From: Microbacterium sp. MYb54
Lineage (GTDB): Bacteria > Actinomycetota > Actinomycetes > Actinomycetales > Microbacteriaceae
DNA length: 64,000 nucleotides
Reading direction: 5' to 3'
Assembly: GCF_002979515.1 (NCBI RefSeq)
Contig: NZ_PCPA01000007.1
Span: 62,001-126,000 of the forward strand
Part shown: positions 36,918 to 45,503 of the stretch, in pieces
How the letters are laid out: each line of letters starts with the position of its first letter
Position numbering within the stretch: position 1 is the stretch's first letter
The notes under the pieces: model-generated
The model's database searches: none
What the model was told of the DNA's origin: nothing
The model's input: only the letters and a program-made list of their open reading frames with translations
Position numbers and translations under genes: made by a program

Positions 36918-36990
36918 GGGGGTGTCCTTCGTCGACCTGGTCAGGGGAGCCCGCGCCGTCGTCGAGGCGGGCTCCCCTGCAGGATGATGC

Positions 36991-38652
36991 TTACTCGGCG
37001 GGCTTCAGCTTCGTCAGGATCTGCACGATGTTCTGCTGAGTCGGGTCAGCAGATGCGTACGGGTCCTCTTCCGACGGCCATCCGACGTAGTTGCGGGTGT
37101 TGAACTCGCCCAGCAGCGGGTGCGCGCCCAGCGGGATGGCGGGAACCTGCTCGGAGAAGATCGTCTGCAGCGTGTCGAGTGCTGCCGTGCGCTCGTCGTC
37201 CGAGGAGGCGTTGGCGTAGGAGTTCAGCGCGGCTGTCGCCGTCGGGTCGTCGAATCGGCCGAAGTTGAAGCCGGCCTTGCCCTCGGGCGAGATCCAGCGC
37301 GGGTCCATGGTCGAGGTGTAGAGGCCGTAGGCCGTTCCGCTGTCCTCGAGCCAGTGGATGATCGCGGAGAACGTGCCGTTGTCGCGGGGGTCGGCCCAGC
37401 CGCCCCAGTCGGGCATGTCGATCTTGACCTCGGCGCCGATGGCCTCGTTGACGTCTTCGGCGATCAGCTCCTGCGCCGTGTTCCAGTCGCTCCATCCGGA
37501 GGGGACGGAGAGCGTGAACGAGACGGGGGTGCCGTCGGGATCGATCAGCGCGTCGTCCTTCCAGGTGTACCCGGCCGTGGTGAGCAGATCGCGAGCCTTC
37601 TCGGCGTCGACCGCGTACTCCACGTCCTTGAACTCGGGCTGGATCTCGTCGTCGAGGATCGACGAGAGTCCGGTCACCGACCAGACGGCCTCGCTGGCGC
37701 CCTCGCGAGCGATGTCGACGTAGGCGTCGCGGTCGATCACCCAGGCGAGCGCCTGCCGGAAGGCCGGGTCGTCGAACGGCTTCTGCTGCAGGTTCATGAA
37801 CAGCGTCGCCGAACCGGTGGTCGGCGCTGCCCAGAACTTGTTGTGCTCGGGGTCGGCCGAGAGGAACTGCTCCTTGATCTGCGGGATGAAGGCCTGAGCC
37901 CAATCGGCGTCACCGTTGGCGAGGGCCGTGGTGAGCGCGGTGTTGTCGCCGTAGGAGACGTAGTGCAGCTCGGGCACCGAGAGGTCGCCGCCCCAGTAGT
38001 CGTCGCGGGCCTCGAGGGTGACCGACTCGGTCGACCAGTTCGAGAGGACGTAGGGGCCGGTGCCGACGAGGTCGTCGCCCTTGACGGGGTTGGTTGCCGG
38101 GTCGTCGAGGTTCTCCCAGATGTGCTTGGGGACGATCGGCACGTGCAGGGCCCTGGCCTGGTTGACGTACTTCGAGGCGGCGAACGTGATCACGACGTTG
38201 TCCCCTTCGACCACGGCGCTGTCGAGCTGGAGGCCGGCGGTGTCCAGAGCCGGGGTGGAGGCGAGCTCGTACGAGTAGACGATGTCGTCGGCGGTGAAGG
38301 GCTTGCCGTCGCTCCAGGTGACGTCCTTGCGCGGCACGACCGTGAGGACCGTGTAGTCGTCGTTCCACTCGAGGCTCTCGGCGAGCCACGGGGTGACGCC
38401 GCGGTCGCCGGTCTGGTTCACGAGACCGAGCGTCTCGAAGATGACCTTGCCGTAGCCGTACTTCGAGGCGGACGAGTCACCGACGTAGGGGTTGTTGGAT
38501 TCGGTGGTGATCGCACCGTCGGGCTTCGCGATCGTCAGGGACGCGGAACCGGCGCCATCGTCGGATCCACCGCCTGCCGAGCATCCGGCCAGGGCCGAGA
38601 TGCCGAGGGCGGTGATCGCAGTCGCGGCGATCAGAGACTTTCTGAGCTTCAT
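36991..38652 (-). CDS. Opp/Dpp-type solute-binding lipoprotein
   Basis: A 553-residue family-5 binding protein. The lipoprotein signal ends SALAGC with Cys at about residue 24. VLTVVPRKDVTWSDGKPFTADDIVYSYE is the family-5 signature. It has an expected length for OppA/DppA-like proteins, some of which bind oligosaccharides rather than peptides. As the first gene of the operon with a GH3 beta-glucosidase last, a beta-glucoside ligand is inferred. Its promoter region is shared with the divergent TetR gene. Confidence 0.9.
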   Translation of the reverse strand: MKLRKSLIAATAITALGISALAGCSAGGGSDDGAGSASLTIAKPDGAITTESNNPYVGDSSASKYGYGKVIFETLGLVNQTGDRGVTPWLAESLEWNDDYTVLTVVPRKDVTWSDGKPFTADDIVYSYELASTPALDTAGLQLDSAVVEGDNVVITFAASKYVNQARALHVPIVPKHIWENLDDPATNPVKGDDLVGTGPYVLSNWSTESVTLEARDDYWGGDLSVPELHYVSYGDNTALTTALANGDADWAQAFIPQIKEQFLSADPEHNKFWAAPTTGSATLFMNLQQKPFDDPAFRQALAWVIDRDAYVDIAREGASEAVWSVTGLSSILDDEIQPEFKDVEYAVDAEKARDLLTTAGYTWKDDALIDPDGTPVSFTLSVPSGWSDWNTAQELIAEDVNEAIGAEVKIDMPDWGGWADPRDNGTFSAIIHWLEDSGTAYGLYTSTMDPRWISPEGKAGFNFGRFDDPTATAALNSYANASSDDERTAALDTLQTIFSEQVPAIPLGAHPLLGEFNTRNYVGWPSEEDPYASADPTQQNIVQILTKLKPAE

Positions 38653-38721
38653 TGCTTCTCCTAGGGCACGGTCGTTGTGCTGTGTCGCCGGTGGATGGGG
38701 GTCCCTCGGCCGCTGTGATTT

Positions 38722-38743
38722 GCTTACTGTCGAGAAAGTAAGC
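38722..38743. promoter_or_regulatory. inverted repeat GCTTACT-N8-AGTAAGC, probable TetR operator
   Basis: Perfect 7-bp arms (38722-38728 and 38737-38743) in the divergent region between the binding-protein gene and the TetR gene. The adjacent TetR protein is the natural candidate to bind it. Confidence 0.65.
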
Positions 38744-38753
38744 TCCCGTGAGG

Positions 38754-38767
38754 TTACCGAGTAGTAA
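38754..38767. promoter_or_regulatory. second TTAC-N6-GTAA element
   Basis: TTAC (38754-38757) and GTAA (38764-38767), followed by a further GTAAGTT-like overlap with the motif of the first repeat. Two related TTAC/GTAA elements within 46 bp suggest a double operator for the TetR regulator. Confidence 0.45.
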
Positions 38768-38809
38768 GTTGGATCGCAAGCACAGCTCAGCGATGGAGAG
38801 GAGGCCGCG

Positions 38810-39457
38810 GTGGCAGACAGCGACCAGACAGTGCGCGTGCGCCCGGCGACTCTCGCGAAACGCGAGCAGATCCTCAAGGCAGCCGTCGAGATCTTCGGCA
38901 ACAAGGGGTCGACGAACGGCACCCTGGCGGATGTCGCAGAGCAGGTCGGCATCACCCATGCGGGCGTGCTCCATCACTTCGGATCGAAGCAGAAGCTGCT
39001 GCTCGAGGTGCTGGCCTACCGCGATCAGACAGATGTAGCCGAACTCGCCAAGAAGCACATCCCCGACGGGCCCGAGCTGTTCCTGCACCTGGTGCGCACG
39101 GCCTTCGCGAACGAGAAGCGACCGGGCATCGTGCAGGCCTACACGGTGCTGTCCGCCGAGTCGGTCACCGACGACCATCCGGCGCGCGGCTTCTTCGAAG
39201 ACCGCTACACGACGCTCCGCCGCGAGGTCACAGCCGCGTTCCGCGAGTTGTGCGCCCAGGAGGGCGTGCGCGATCCCGACACGATCGCCGAGGCCGCGGC
39301 CGCGATCCTCGCCGTGATGGATGGCCTGCAGCTGCAGTGGCTCCTGCATCCCGGGATCGTCGAGCTCGGCGGGGCGAGCGAGTTCGCGATCCAGGCGATC
39401 GTCAACGCCGTGCTGCGTCCCGGCCCCGAGCTGAAGACCTACGTGCACCCCGCCTGA
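38810..39457 (+). CDS. TetR-family regulator of the Opp/GH3 operon
   Basis: A 215-residue regulator. The helix-turn-helix region is REQILKAAVEIFGNKGSTNGTLADVAEQVGITHAGVLHHFGSK. The C-terminal ligand domain ends GPELKTYVHPA. The start is GTG at 38810 with GAGAGGAGG upstream. It is divergent from the binding-protein gene and probably represses the Opp-type operon. TetR control of glycoside uptake has precedents, but the ligand is unknown here. Confidence 0.88.
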   Translation: MADSDQTVRVRPATLAKREQILKAAVEIFGNKGSTNGTLADVAEQVGITHAGVLHHFGSKQKLLLEVLAYRDQTDVAELAKKHIPDGPELFLHLVRTAFANEKRPGIVQAYTVLSAESVTDDHPARGFFEDRYTTLRREVTAAFRELCAQEGVRDPDTIAEAAAAILAVMDGLQLQWLLHPGIVELGGASEFAIQAIVNAVLRPGPELKTYVHPA

Positions 39458-39510
39458 TCCCTCGGCCGCGCACCCTCGGCAACCGACGTCGGCCCGGCTA
39501 GGCTCGGGCC

Positions 39511-40725
39511 ATGACGATCGACCTCGAAGCGCTCTACATCGACCTGCACCAGCATCCTGAGCTCTCGTTCCAGGAGACGCGCACCGCCGGCATCGCCGCC
39601 CAGCACCTGCGCGACCTGGGTCTCGAGGTCGAAGAGGGCGTCGGGGTCACCGGTGTCGTCGGCGTGCTGCGCAACGGCGAAGGACCCGTCGTGTGGGTGC
39701 GAGCCGACATGGATGCACTCCCCGTCGAGGAGCAGACCGGCCTGTCGTACGCGAGCACCGCGAAGGGCGTCGACCCCGCCGGTACGACCGTTCCCGTCAT
39801 GCACGCGTGCGGCCACGACATGCACGTCACCGCCATGGTCGGCGCCGTCGAAAGGCTCGTCGCCGAGCGCTCCGACTGGTCCGGCACCCTCGTCGTGCTG
39901 ATCCAGCCGGCAGAGGAGTACGGCGCCGGGGCGCGCGCGATGTTGGACGACGGGATCCTCGACCGCTACCCGAAGCCCGATGTGGTGCTCGGCCAGCACG
40001 TGACCCCGCTGCCCGCCGGTGTGATCGGTGTGCGCAGCGGCACCCAGATGGCCGCCTCCGACGGACTCACCGTCACCCTGCACGGTCGCGGCGGACACGG
40101 CTCGCGCCCGCACGCCACGATCGACCCGGTCGTGATGGCCGCGGCCACCGTGATGCGCCTGCAGACCATCACCTCGCGCGAGATCGACCCGCAGGGCGTC
40201 GCGGTCGTGACGGTCGGCTCGATTCACGCGGGACTGAAGAACAACATCATCCCCGCCGAGGCGAAGCTCGAGCTCAGCCTGCGCTATCCGAACGAGGAGA
40301 CGCGCGAGAAGGTGCTCGCGAGCGTCGAGCGCATCGTGCGGGCCGAGGCCACAGCCTCGGGCGCCGAGCGGGAGCCCGAGATCCGCACCGACCACACGCT
40401 GCCCGCGACGATCAACGACGAGGATGCCACGGCACGCGTCACCGCCGCCCTGCAGCGCGCACTGGGCGAGGCGGCCGTCATCGACCCCGGCATGTTCACC
40501 GGCAGCGAGGATGTCTCGTGGTTCGCCCGCGACGCCGGCGCGCCCCTCGTGTTCTGGTTCTGGGGCGGCATCGACCCCACCCGGTTCGCCGAGGCCGTCG
40601 CCGCGGGCCGCCTGGGCGAGGACATCCCCACCAACCACTCGCCGTTCTTCGCACCCGAGATCCACCCGACGATCGAGGTCGGCGTGACCGCGCTGTCGGC
40701 CGCGGCACGGGAGTTCCTCGCGTAG
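39511..40725 (+). CDS. M20-family amidohydrolase
   Basis: A 404-residue metal-dependent peptidase/amidohydrolase (hippurate hydrolase/IAA-amino-acid hydrolase type). It begins with LHQHPELSFQE and has the metal site HACGHDMH, then QPAEEYGAGA with the catalytic Glu pair, and a dimerisation domain (TVTLHGRGGHGSRPH). Such enzymes remove N-acyl groups from amino acids or related amides. The substrate is unknown. It is 53 bp after the TetR gene on the same strand. Confidence 0.88.
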   Translation: MTIDLEALYIDLHQHPELSFQETRTAGIAAQHLRDLGLEVEEGVGVTGVVGVLRNGEGPVVWVRADMDALPVEEQTGLSYASTAKGVDPAGTTVPVMHACGHDMHVTAMVGAVERLVAERSDWSGTLVVLIQPAEEYGAGARAMLDDGILDRYPKPDVVLGQHVTPLPAGVIGVRSGTQMAASDGLTVTLHGRGGHGSRPHATIDPVVMAAATVMRLQTITSREIDPQGVAVVTVGSIHAGLKNNIIPAEAKLELSLRYPNEETREKVLASVERIVRAEATASGAEREPEIRTDHTLPATINDEDATARVTAALQRALGEAAVIDPGMFTGSEDVSWFARDAGAPLVFWFWGGIDPTRFAEAVAAGRLGEDIPTNHSPFFAPEIHPTIEVGVTALSAAAREFLA

Positions 40726-40749
40726 AGGCGGACGGCCTGCCCACAACGC

Positions 40750-41328
40750 TCACACGGGTGCGTCTGGCTTGCGCAGGAAGATATGCAGGCCAGGAGCCTT
40801 TCGATCGGTCGACTGCTCCACGAGGAGATGACGGCGCAGGAGGTTCGCCATCCCCGCGGGAATCGGATCGATCGCGTTGGTCTTCTTGACGTCTTGGGAG
40901 CCGAAACCGGCCAAGAGCGTCACAGACCTGCTGTCCGCACACCTCAGCTCGACGCGGGCGTAGTCCGTGTCGACACGGATCAGCACGCGAGAGATCGACG
41001 CCCAGGAGATCGCTCGCGCCGCCGCGGCTCCGATGATGCGGATCCCCTCGTCATCCCATTCGATGACGTAGCGCTTCCTTCGCCAGGCGAAGACCCACAG
41101 CAAGACGAGCACGATGATGATCGCCAGGCCACCGGCGACCAGCACGACACCGGATCTGCCGAGCATGATCTCGGTCTCCAGGGAGAACGCGATCAACGCC
41201 CCCGTGGCGGCAGCTCCCCCCACGATGATGCACCCGACGATGATCGCGACCAGTTGGAGCATGGAGACTCGTGTCGCCCGGATCGTCAACCGGTATCCGT
41301 CGCTATCCCGCCCGATCGGCTCCCACAT
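40750..41328 (-). CDS. membrane protein of unknown function
   Basis: A 192-residue protein. Two hydrophobic helices (about 23-45 and 53-75, the latter ending WVFAWRRKRYVIEW) are followed by a soluble domain resembling a PH-like fold (IEWDDEGIRIIG, ISRVLIRVDTDYARVEL). The ATG at 41328 is 5 bp after the kinase-like gene stop. It is convergent with the amidohydrolase. The PH-like reading is tentative. Confidence 0.6.
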   Translation of the reverse strand: MWEPIGRDSDGYRLTIRATRVSMLQLVAIIVGCIIVGGAAATGALIAFSLETEIMLGRSGVVLVAGGLAIIIVLVLLWVFAWRRKRYVIEWDDEGIRIIGAAAARAISWASISRVLIRVDTDYARVELRCADSRSVTLLAGFGSQDVKKTNAIDPIPAGMANLLRRHLLVEQSTDRKAPGLHIFLRKPDAPV

Positions 41329-41333
41329 CCCGG

Positions 41334-42002
41334 TCAACCGCCGTTCCGGCGAAACGTCGGACGGTCCAGCACTGCGTTGTCCCAGACCCAGGTCGCTCGC
41401 TCCTGCGGTCGGGCTTCGGCGAGGTAAAGACGCTGACCACCCACGTACCTGCGGTTGGACGGCGCCTCCGGGTCGGGGTCGTGGCTCCCCGGGAATCGGG
41501 CGTTGCCACGGGGGACGCTGACCTCGAAGGGGGCGTGGACCCAGACCGTGGCGTCCCATACCGCTGCGAGCTCGGGACGCTGGAGGAAGATCCCGTCGAC
41601 GAGCACGACTCCCGATGAAGGGACGGCGATCGGTGCAGGATCGACGGGTTCGTCGCGATCGACGTCCCAGACCCCCGGCGTAATCGTCCCATGCGCGCGC
41701 AGGGCATCGACGACACAGGCGCGAAAGGCGTCGTATCGGTACGAACCGGAGTAGAAGCCTTCCGGGCCTGTCCCTGCCGCGACGCGGTCGACCTTCGGGC
41801 GATGGAATCCGTCGATGCTCACGCCGACCGTCGGCCTGCGCGCGCGCCGTCGAGCGTGTTCTGAGAGTTCGCGGGAGAGGTGCGTTTTCCCTGCGCCATC
41901 GAAGCCGTCGATGGCCACCAGGATGCGTTCGTCCGGACGAAGACTCTCGATCTCGTCCCAGAGCTGCGCCAGCACAGCTGAGCGCGAGTACGTGGTGGGC
42001 AC
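41334..42002 (-). CDS. uridine-kinase-like P-loop protein
   Basis: A 222-residue nucleoside/nucleotide kinase-like protein. Walker A is GFDGAGKTHLS near residue 38; VSIDGFHRP is the substrate Asp region typical of uridine kinase/phosphoribulokinase-like proteins; VVLVDGIFLQRPE corresponds to Walker B. Proteins of this kind are often of unknown substrate. It sits 7 bp from the moaA stop, on the same strand, so it may be read with moaA. Confidence 0.75.
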   Translation of the reverse strand: MPTTYSRSAVLAQLWDEIESLRPDERILVAIDGFDGAGKTHLSRELSEHARRRARRPTVGVSIDGFHRPKVDRVAAGTGPEGFYSGSYRYDAFRACVVDALRAHGTITPGVWDVDRDEPVDPAPIAVPSSGVVLVDGIFLQRPELAAVWDATVWVHAPFEVSVPRGNARFPGSHDPDPEAPSNRRYVGGQRLYLAEARPQERATWVWDNAVLDRPTFRRNGG

Positions 42003-42009
42003 GCCCCGC

Positions 42010-43095
42010 TCAGCCTCCGATCGCGTTCATCCCGCGTGCCGGCTGCAGGAAGGAGGGATCGTCGATCGCGTGCCCCGGCAGCTTGCCGTGGACGCAGGAA
42101 CGCAGCAGCGCAGCGATCTCGTCGGCGCGTTCCCCCGGCGCGGAGGCGGACTCCCCGCGCAGCAGCCCGGTCAGGTCGTACTCGGCGAGCGAGAACAGGC
42201 AGTTGCGCAGCTGGCCGTCGGCGGTCAGCCGCAGGCGGTCGCAGGCGCCGCAGAACGGGGCAGTGACCGAGGCGATCACACCGACCTCGTGCGGCCCGCC
42301 GTCGATCCGCCACTTCTCGGCCGGAGCGCCACCGCGGCCCTCGACCGGCTCGAGACGCCAGCGTTCCCCCAGCGACGCGAGGATCTCCTCGCGTGTGACC
42401 ATCGAGGCACGATCCCAGGTGTGTCCGGCATCCAACGGCATCTGCTCGATGAATCGCAGCTGCGCGCCCACACTCATCGCGAACTCCACGAGGTCGACCA
42501 GCTCATCGTCGTTGACCCCGCGCATCGCGACCGCGTTCAGCTTGAGGGGGCGGAGCTCGGATGCCGCGGCGGCGGCGATGCCCTCGAACACGTCGTCGAG
42601 ACGGTCGCGGCGGGTGAGGTCGGCGAAGCGCTGTCGGTCGACCGTGTCGATGCTGATGTTGAGGCGCGTCAGCCCGGCATCGATCAGTTCCGGAAGTTTC
42701 TTGGCGAGGCTGATGCCGTTGGTGGTCATCGCGACCTCGACCGGGCCATCCTCCCCCTCGATGCGGGCGATGCGCCTCACGACCTCGACGATGTCGGTCC
42801 GCAGCAGCGGCTCGCCGCCGGTGAGACGGAAGGTGCGGATGCCGAGCGCCGCGGCCACCTCGGCGACCTCGACGATCTCGTCGGTGGAGAGGATGCTCGT
42901 GCGGGCGAGCCATTCGTTGCCCTGCTCGGGCATGCAGTACGTGCAGCGCAGCGAGCAGCGGTCGGTGAGCGAGATGCGCAGATCGCGATGCACGCGGCCA
43001 TGCGTGTCGACGAGACCCCCACCGAGGCCCGAGGCGTGCGGCGCGGAATCGACGTGCGGCGCGCGCACACCGATCACGACCGGTACGGCCGTCAT
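42010..43095 (-). CDS. moaA: GTP 3',8-cyclase (first step of molybdenum cofactor synthesis)
   Basis: A 361-residue radical SAM enzyme which, with MoaC, converts GTP to cyclic pyranopterin monophosphate. The N-terminal cluster motif is RCSLRCTYCMPE (CX3CX2C) and the C-terminal cluster is APFCGACDRLRL with NCLF. The protein ends AIGG; the terminal Gly-Gly is needed for activity in the family. The ATG at 43095 gives a normal length. Confidence 0.95.
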   Translation of the reverse strand: MTAVPVVIGVRAPHVDSAPHASGLGGGLVDTHGRVHRDLRISLTDRCSLRCTYCMPEQGNEWLARTSILSTDEIVEVAEVAAALGIRTFRLTGGEPLLRTDIVEVVRRIARIEGEDGPVEVAMTTNGISLAKKLPELIDAGLTRLNISIDTVDRQRFADLTRRDRLDDVFEGIAAAAASELRPLKLNAVAMRGVNDDELVDLVEFAMSVGAQLRFIEQMPLDAGHTWDRASMVTREEILASLGERWRLEPVEGRGGAPAEKWRIDGGPHEVGVIASVTAPFCGACDRLRLTADGQLRNCLFSLAEYDLTGLLRGESASAPGERADEIAALLRSCVHGKLPGHAIDDPSFLQPARGMNAIGG

Positions 43096-43245
43096 GGCGC
43101 TCCCACACTCCCCGTCATCGTTCGAGACTAACCCGCGGACCGCCGCCGAGGGCCGACCCGACGACGACGACCGGCAGATTGCACGCAAGAGATCCCTATA
43201 GCTGATCGGCCGTCGGCAGTCCTTCAACGTGGACGCGGCCCCCCT

Positions 43246-43988
43246 TCAGTGCGGGTGATCGGCGGTTTCGACTCGTCCAAGTCTGATCCTCGCCGCGCAC
43301 CAGTCGGCGATGCCGTCGACTGCCGCGGCCACTGTGGGACCGTGGAAGCCAGAAGAGTTGGAGTCGAAGAATCGATCACCGCTGTCCCCTCCGAAGACGA
43401 GAAAGTCGTGAGGAGTGTTGACCACCTGCATGCTCTCGTGGTTGACCTGGAAGTCGTTGTCGTATATATCGCTGTTCTCCGCATAGATACCGCGGACGGA
43501 GACGTGGTTGAAAGACGCATAGTCGAGCGCACCACTCGGGAGCGGTGCGGCGACGAGAACCGCTGCAATGACCGAGGCATCCGAGTTGGAGAGGGCGCTC
43601 CAGATGGGAGTCCCCGCGTCACCAACACCGATGACGCACAAAGGCCGCGCGACGGCCTTCTTCTCGATTTCGGCGAGCACTCCCTGGACGCCGGCGGGAT
43701 CAACCCATTGTGCGGGCTCACCGTGACTGTTGCGAGAGCGGAACGGTGGAGTTCTTGTTTCAGGCTGTCGTCGCTCGTGCCCATCCCGTCGCTGAACAAC
43801 ACCGCGACCCCCAGAAGGCTGGTGCCATCGGCTACATCGGTCCACGTCGTCGTGAACTCCGCGCCGTTGACCGTTACCGGGAAACTCTGCTGAGCGGGAG
43901 CGCTGCACCCAGCCGTGGCGGTGCACAGCACGATCGCGAGCGACGCGCCGATGGCACATCGACGCGTCGCTCGTAGTTGCTTCGTCAC
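43246..43988 (-). pseudogene. frameshifted lipoprotein with an alpha/beta-hydrolase-like core
   Basis: The first part (GTG at 43988) has a lipoprotein signal ending TATAGCSAP and a strand-rich start. Near 43720-43740 the sensible reading moves to the next frame, which continues EPAQWVDPAGVQGVLAEIEKK, LCVIGVGDAGTPIWSAL and HDFLVFGGDSGD to TGA at 43246. Joined, this makes one alpha/beta-hydrolase-like protein of about 245 residues. GVGDAG stands where GxSxG would be, so the nucleophile is Asp or absent. It is coupled to the small secreted protein by a GTGA overlap. A sequencing error rather than a true mutation is possible. Confidence 0.65.
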
Positions 43989-44365
43989 ACGGCGGCCAGA
44001 CGCTCGCGTGTCAAGGTGGGTGAAACTCGATCGAGACAGTCCTTCTCGTCCATGTAGAGCTGCCACTTGTCTCGGTTCGCGCCGGTTCCCATCACGCAGT
44101 AGTACCCGTAGAACGCCCCCGGGTTGTTGGCCATGTGTGCCTTGCCGGCCGCTTGGCATTTCGCTTTCGTTGCGTAGTATCCCCACGGGTACGGGGTCAT
44201 CGGCTGGATCGACGACACGTAGTCCGTGTTCCCCACGGCGGAGACTACAACCGCTTCAGAGGGAGAGGCGCCGCCACCGGCGGCGGCATAGCCGGGACTC
44301 GCCAGTAAAGCGATTCCCAGCATGGCGGCTGCTGGCACCGCAAGTACTGCCATCTTCTTTCTCAT
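43985..44365 (-). CDS. small secreted protein of unknown function
   Basis: A 126-residue precursor. A signal peptide (MRKKMAVLAV, core to SPGYAAA) leads a ~100-residue mature part that is Tyr-rich with three Cys (AKCQAAG, YYCVMG, KDCLDR). AAGGAG lies 6 nt before the ATG. It overlaps the upstream gene by ATGA and the downstream lipoprotein by GTGA, so all three form one unit. The layout (small exported protein then lipoprotein) recalls the unit at 26520-27541, though the sequences are not alike. Confidence 0.72.
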   Translation of the reverse strand: MRKKMAVLAVPAAAMLGIALLASPGYAAAGGGASPSEAVVVSAVGNTDYVSSIQPMTPYPWGYYATKAKCQAAGKAHMANNPGAFYGYYCVMGTGANRDKWQLYMDEKDCLDRVSPTLTRERLAAV

Positions 44366-45102
44366 GAGATCTCCTTCGATTCATATGGGTGGATCCATGC
44401 CCGCACCTCGAGCGCGCTTGCAGGCACCGCGCTCAGCGCCGATGTCCAGTGTTTGACGATGCCGACAACGCGGTAGTCACCATTCGGACTCATCGCCTCC
44501 CCCGCCAGGAGGAGGTTGTTGTCCCGGTCCTCGTTGGCGAGAATCTCCTGTGCGAGTCGAAGCATGGCCGAGGTGTTCTGCGAGTGGACAACGACTAGGT
44601 AGCTTCCTAGAAGCGGCCTCAGCTCATCCTCAACGCGCATGACATCAGTGGCCGCGACAACGACCGCAAAATGCTCGGCGTCATTCACCACAACGAAATG
44701 CAATGCAGCTTCTTTCTCGACCAGCTCCCCAGCGACCGACCGAACGAGGGAGAGATCGATCCCGGCTCGGCTATCAGCAGCAGAGGGCAAAAGGAGAAGA
44801 GCCTGCGTACCCAAAGACGGAGGCGGCGCCAGGACTGAGGCATCCTCAGCTACCGGGACAATGTCCCGAACCGCGACGGCTCCCTCGCTGGCCCAGACTC
44901 CTCGGACCTCGGCGTAGTCGTTGACGAAGCGATGGAGATCTGAGTGTCCTTGTAGGCGAATCCCGGCATCTTCCATAGGAAGGCGGGTCTCAGGTGATAG
45001 CGACACCACAGGAATCAGCCACGAGTCGTGTTCGTCTTGCCGGACCAGTCCTTGGGCGGCAATGGTGTCCCCCGCCGTCGCCCGTCTCGAAATGTCTGAC
45101 AT
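44362..45102 (-). CDS. cytoplasmic protein of unknown function, first gene of the small-secreted-protein unit
   Basis: A 246-residue protein without signal or membrane helix. It begins SDISRRATAGDTIAAQGLVRQDEHDSW and has two domains of mixed strands and helices (LLLLPSAADSRAG, HFAVVVAATDVMRVEDELRPLLG). No family is recognised. ATG at 45102 has AAAGGAG about 9 nt upstream. Its coupling to a secreted protein gene suggests a role in control or production of that protein. Confidence 0.65.
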   Translation of the reverse strand: MSDISRRATAGDTIAAQGLVRQDEHDSWLIPVVSLSPETRLPMEDAGIRLQGHSDLHRFVNDYAEVRGVWASEGAVAVRDIVPVAEDASVLAPPPSLGTQALLLLPSAADSRAGIDLSLVRSVAGELVEKEAALHFVVVNDAEHFAVVVAATDVMRVEDELRPLLGSYLVVVHSQNTSAMLRLAQEILANEDRDNNLLLAGEAMSPNGDYRVVGIVKHWTSALSAVPASALEVRAWIHPYESKEIS

Positions 45103-45503
45103 CGTCACCAACTCCTTTTCTCGCACCAACGCTGGCGCGAGCCCCTTCAGAGTTCTCCTGCTACCGCTCAGATACGAACTTCTGGTCTTATTGGCCGCGG
45201 TCGGAGGGAACGCTGACGGCAACAGGCTTTCATCATCCACACCCACCGCGAGGTCGTCTGTAGGTCATTTGGGGGACAGATATTTTGTGAGCCAGCGACA
45301 CAGTCTCCTACGTCACTGAACGCCTCAGCGCCGCCCCCGCGAAGGGGCGCCCCCCACTGATGACGTATACCGGTATGAAGCAGTACTGGCAGAGAATTCA
45401 AAGCTCGGTCACGAGGCAAGGCGGCGTCGCGGGCTTCGGCCCTCCTCCCCCGAAACGAGGAATCGGGCAGACCCCGAAGCACCCGTCCGAGCACGTCTGC
45501 AGT
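45103..45503. other. 401-bp intergenic region between the small-secreted-protein unit and modC
   Basis: No convincing gene is seen. The 10-mer GGGGGACAGA occurs near 45271, as at the IS5-side repeat and the resolvase remnant. The region probably contains the promoter of the unit at 45102 and marks the edge of an insertion beside the mod operon. Confidence 0.45.

Noticed and set aside
37120..38664. Plus-strand open frame of over 500 codons opposite the Opp-type binding protein
   Set aside because: High GC keeps the opposite frame open; the translation is Val/Gly/Arg/Glu-rich without domains and the minus-strand gene is clear.
45168..45494. Minus-strand 108-codon frame between modC and the small-secreted-protein unit
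   Set aside because: Sequence is Arg-rich without predicted fold and overlaps the probable promoter; no support.
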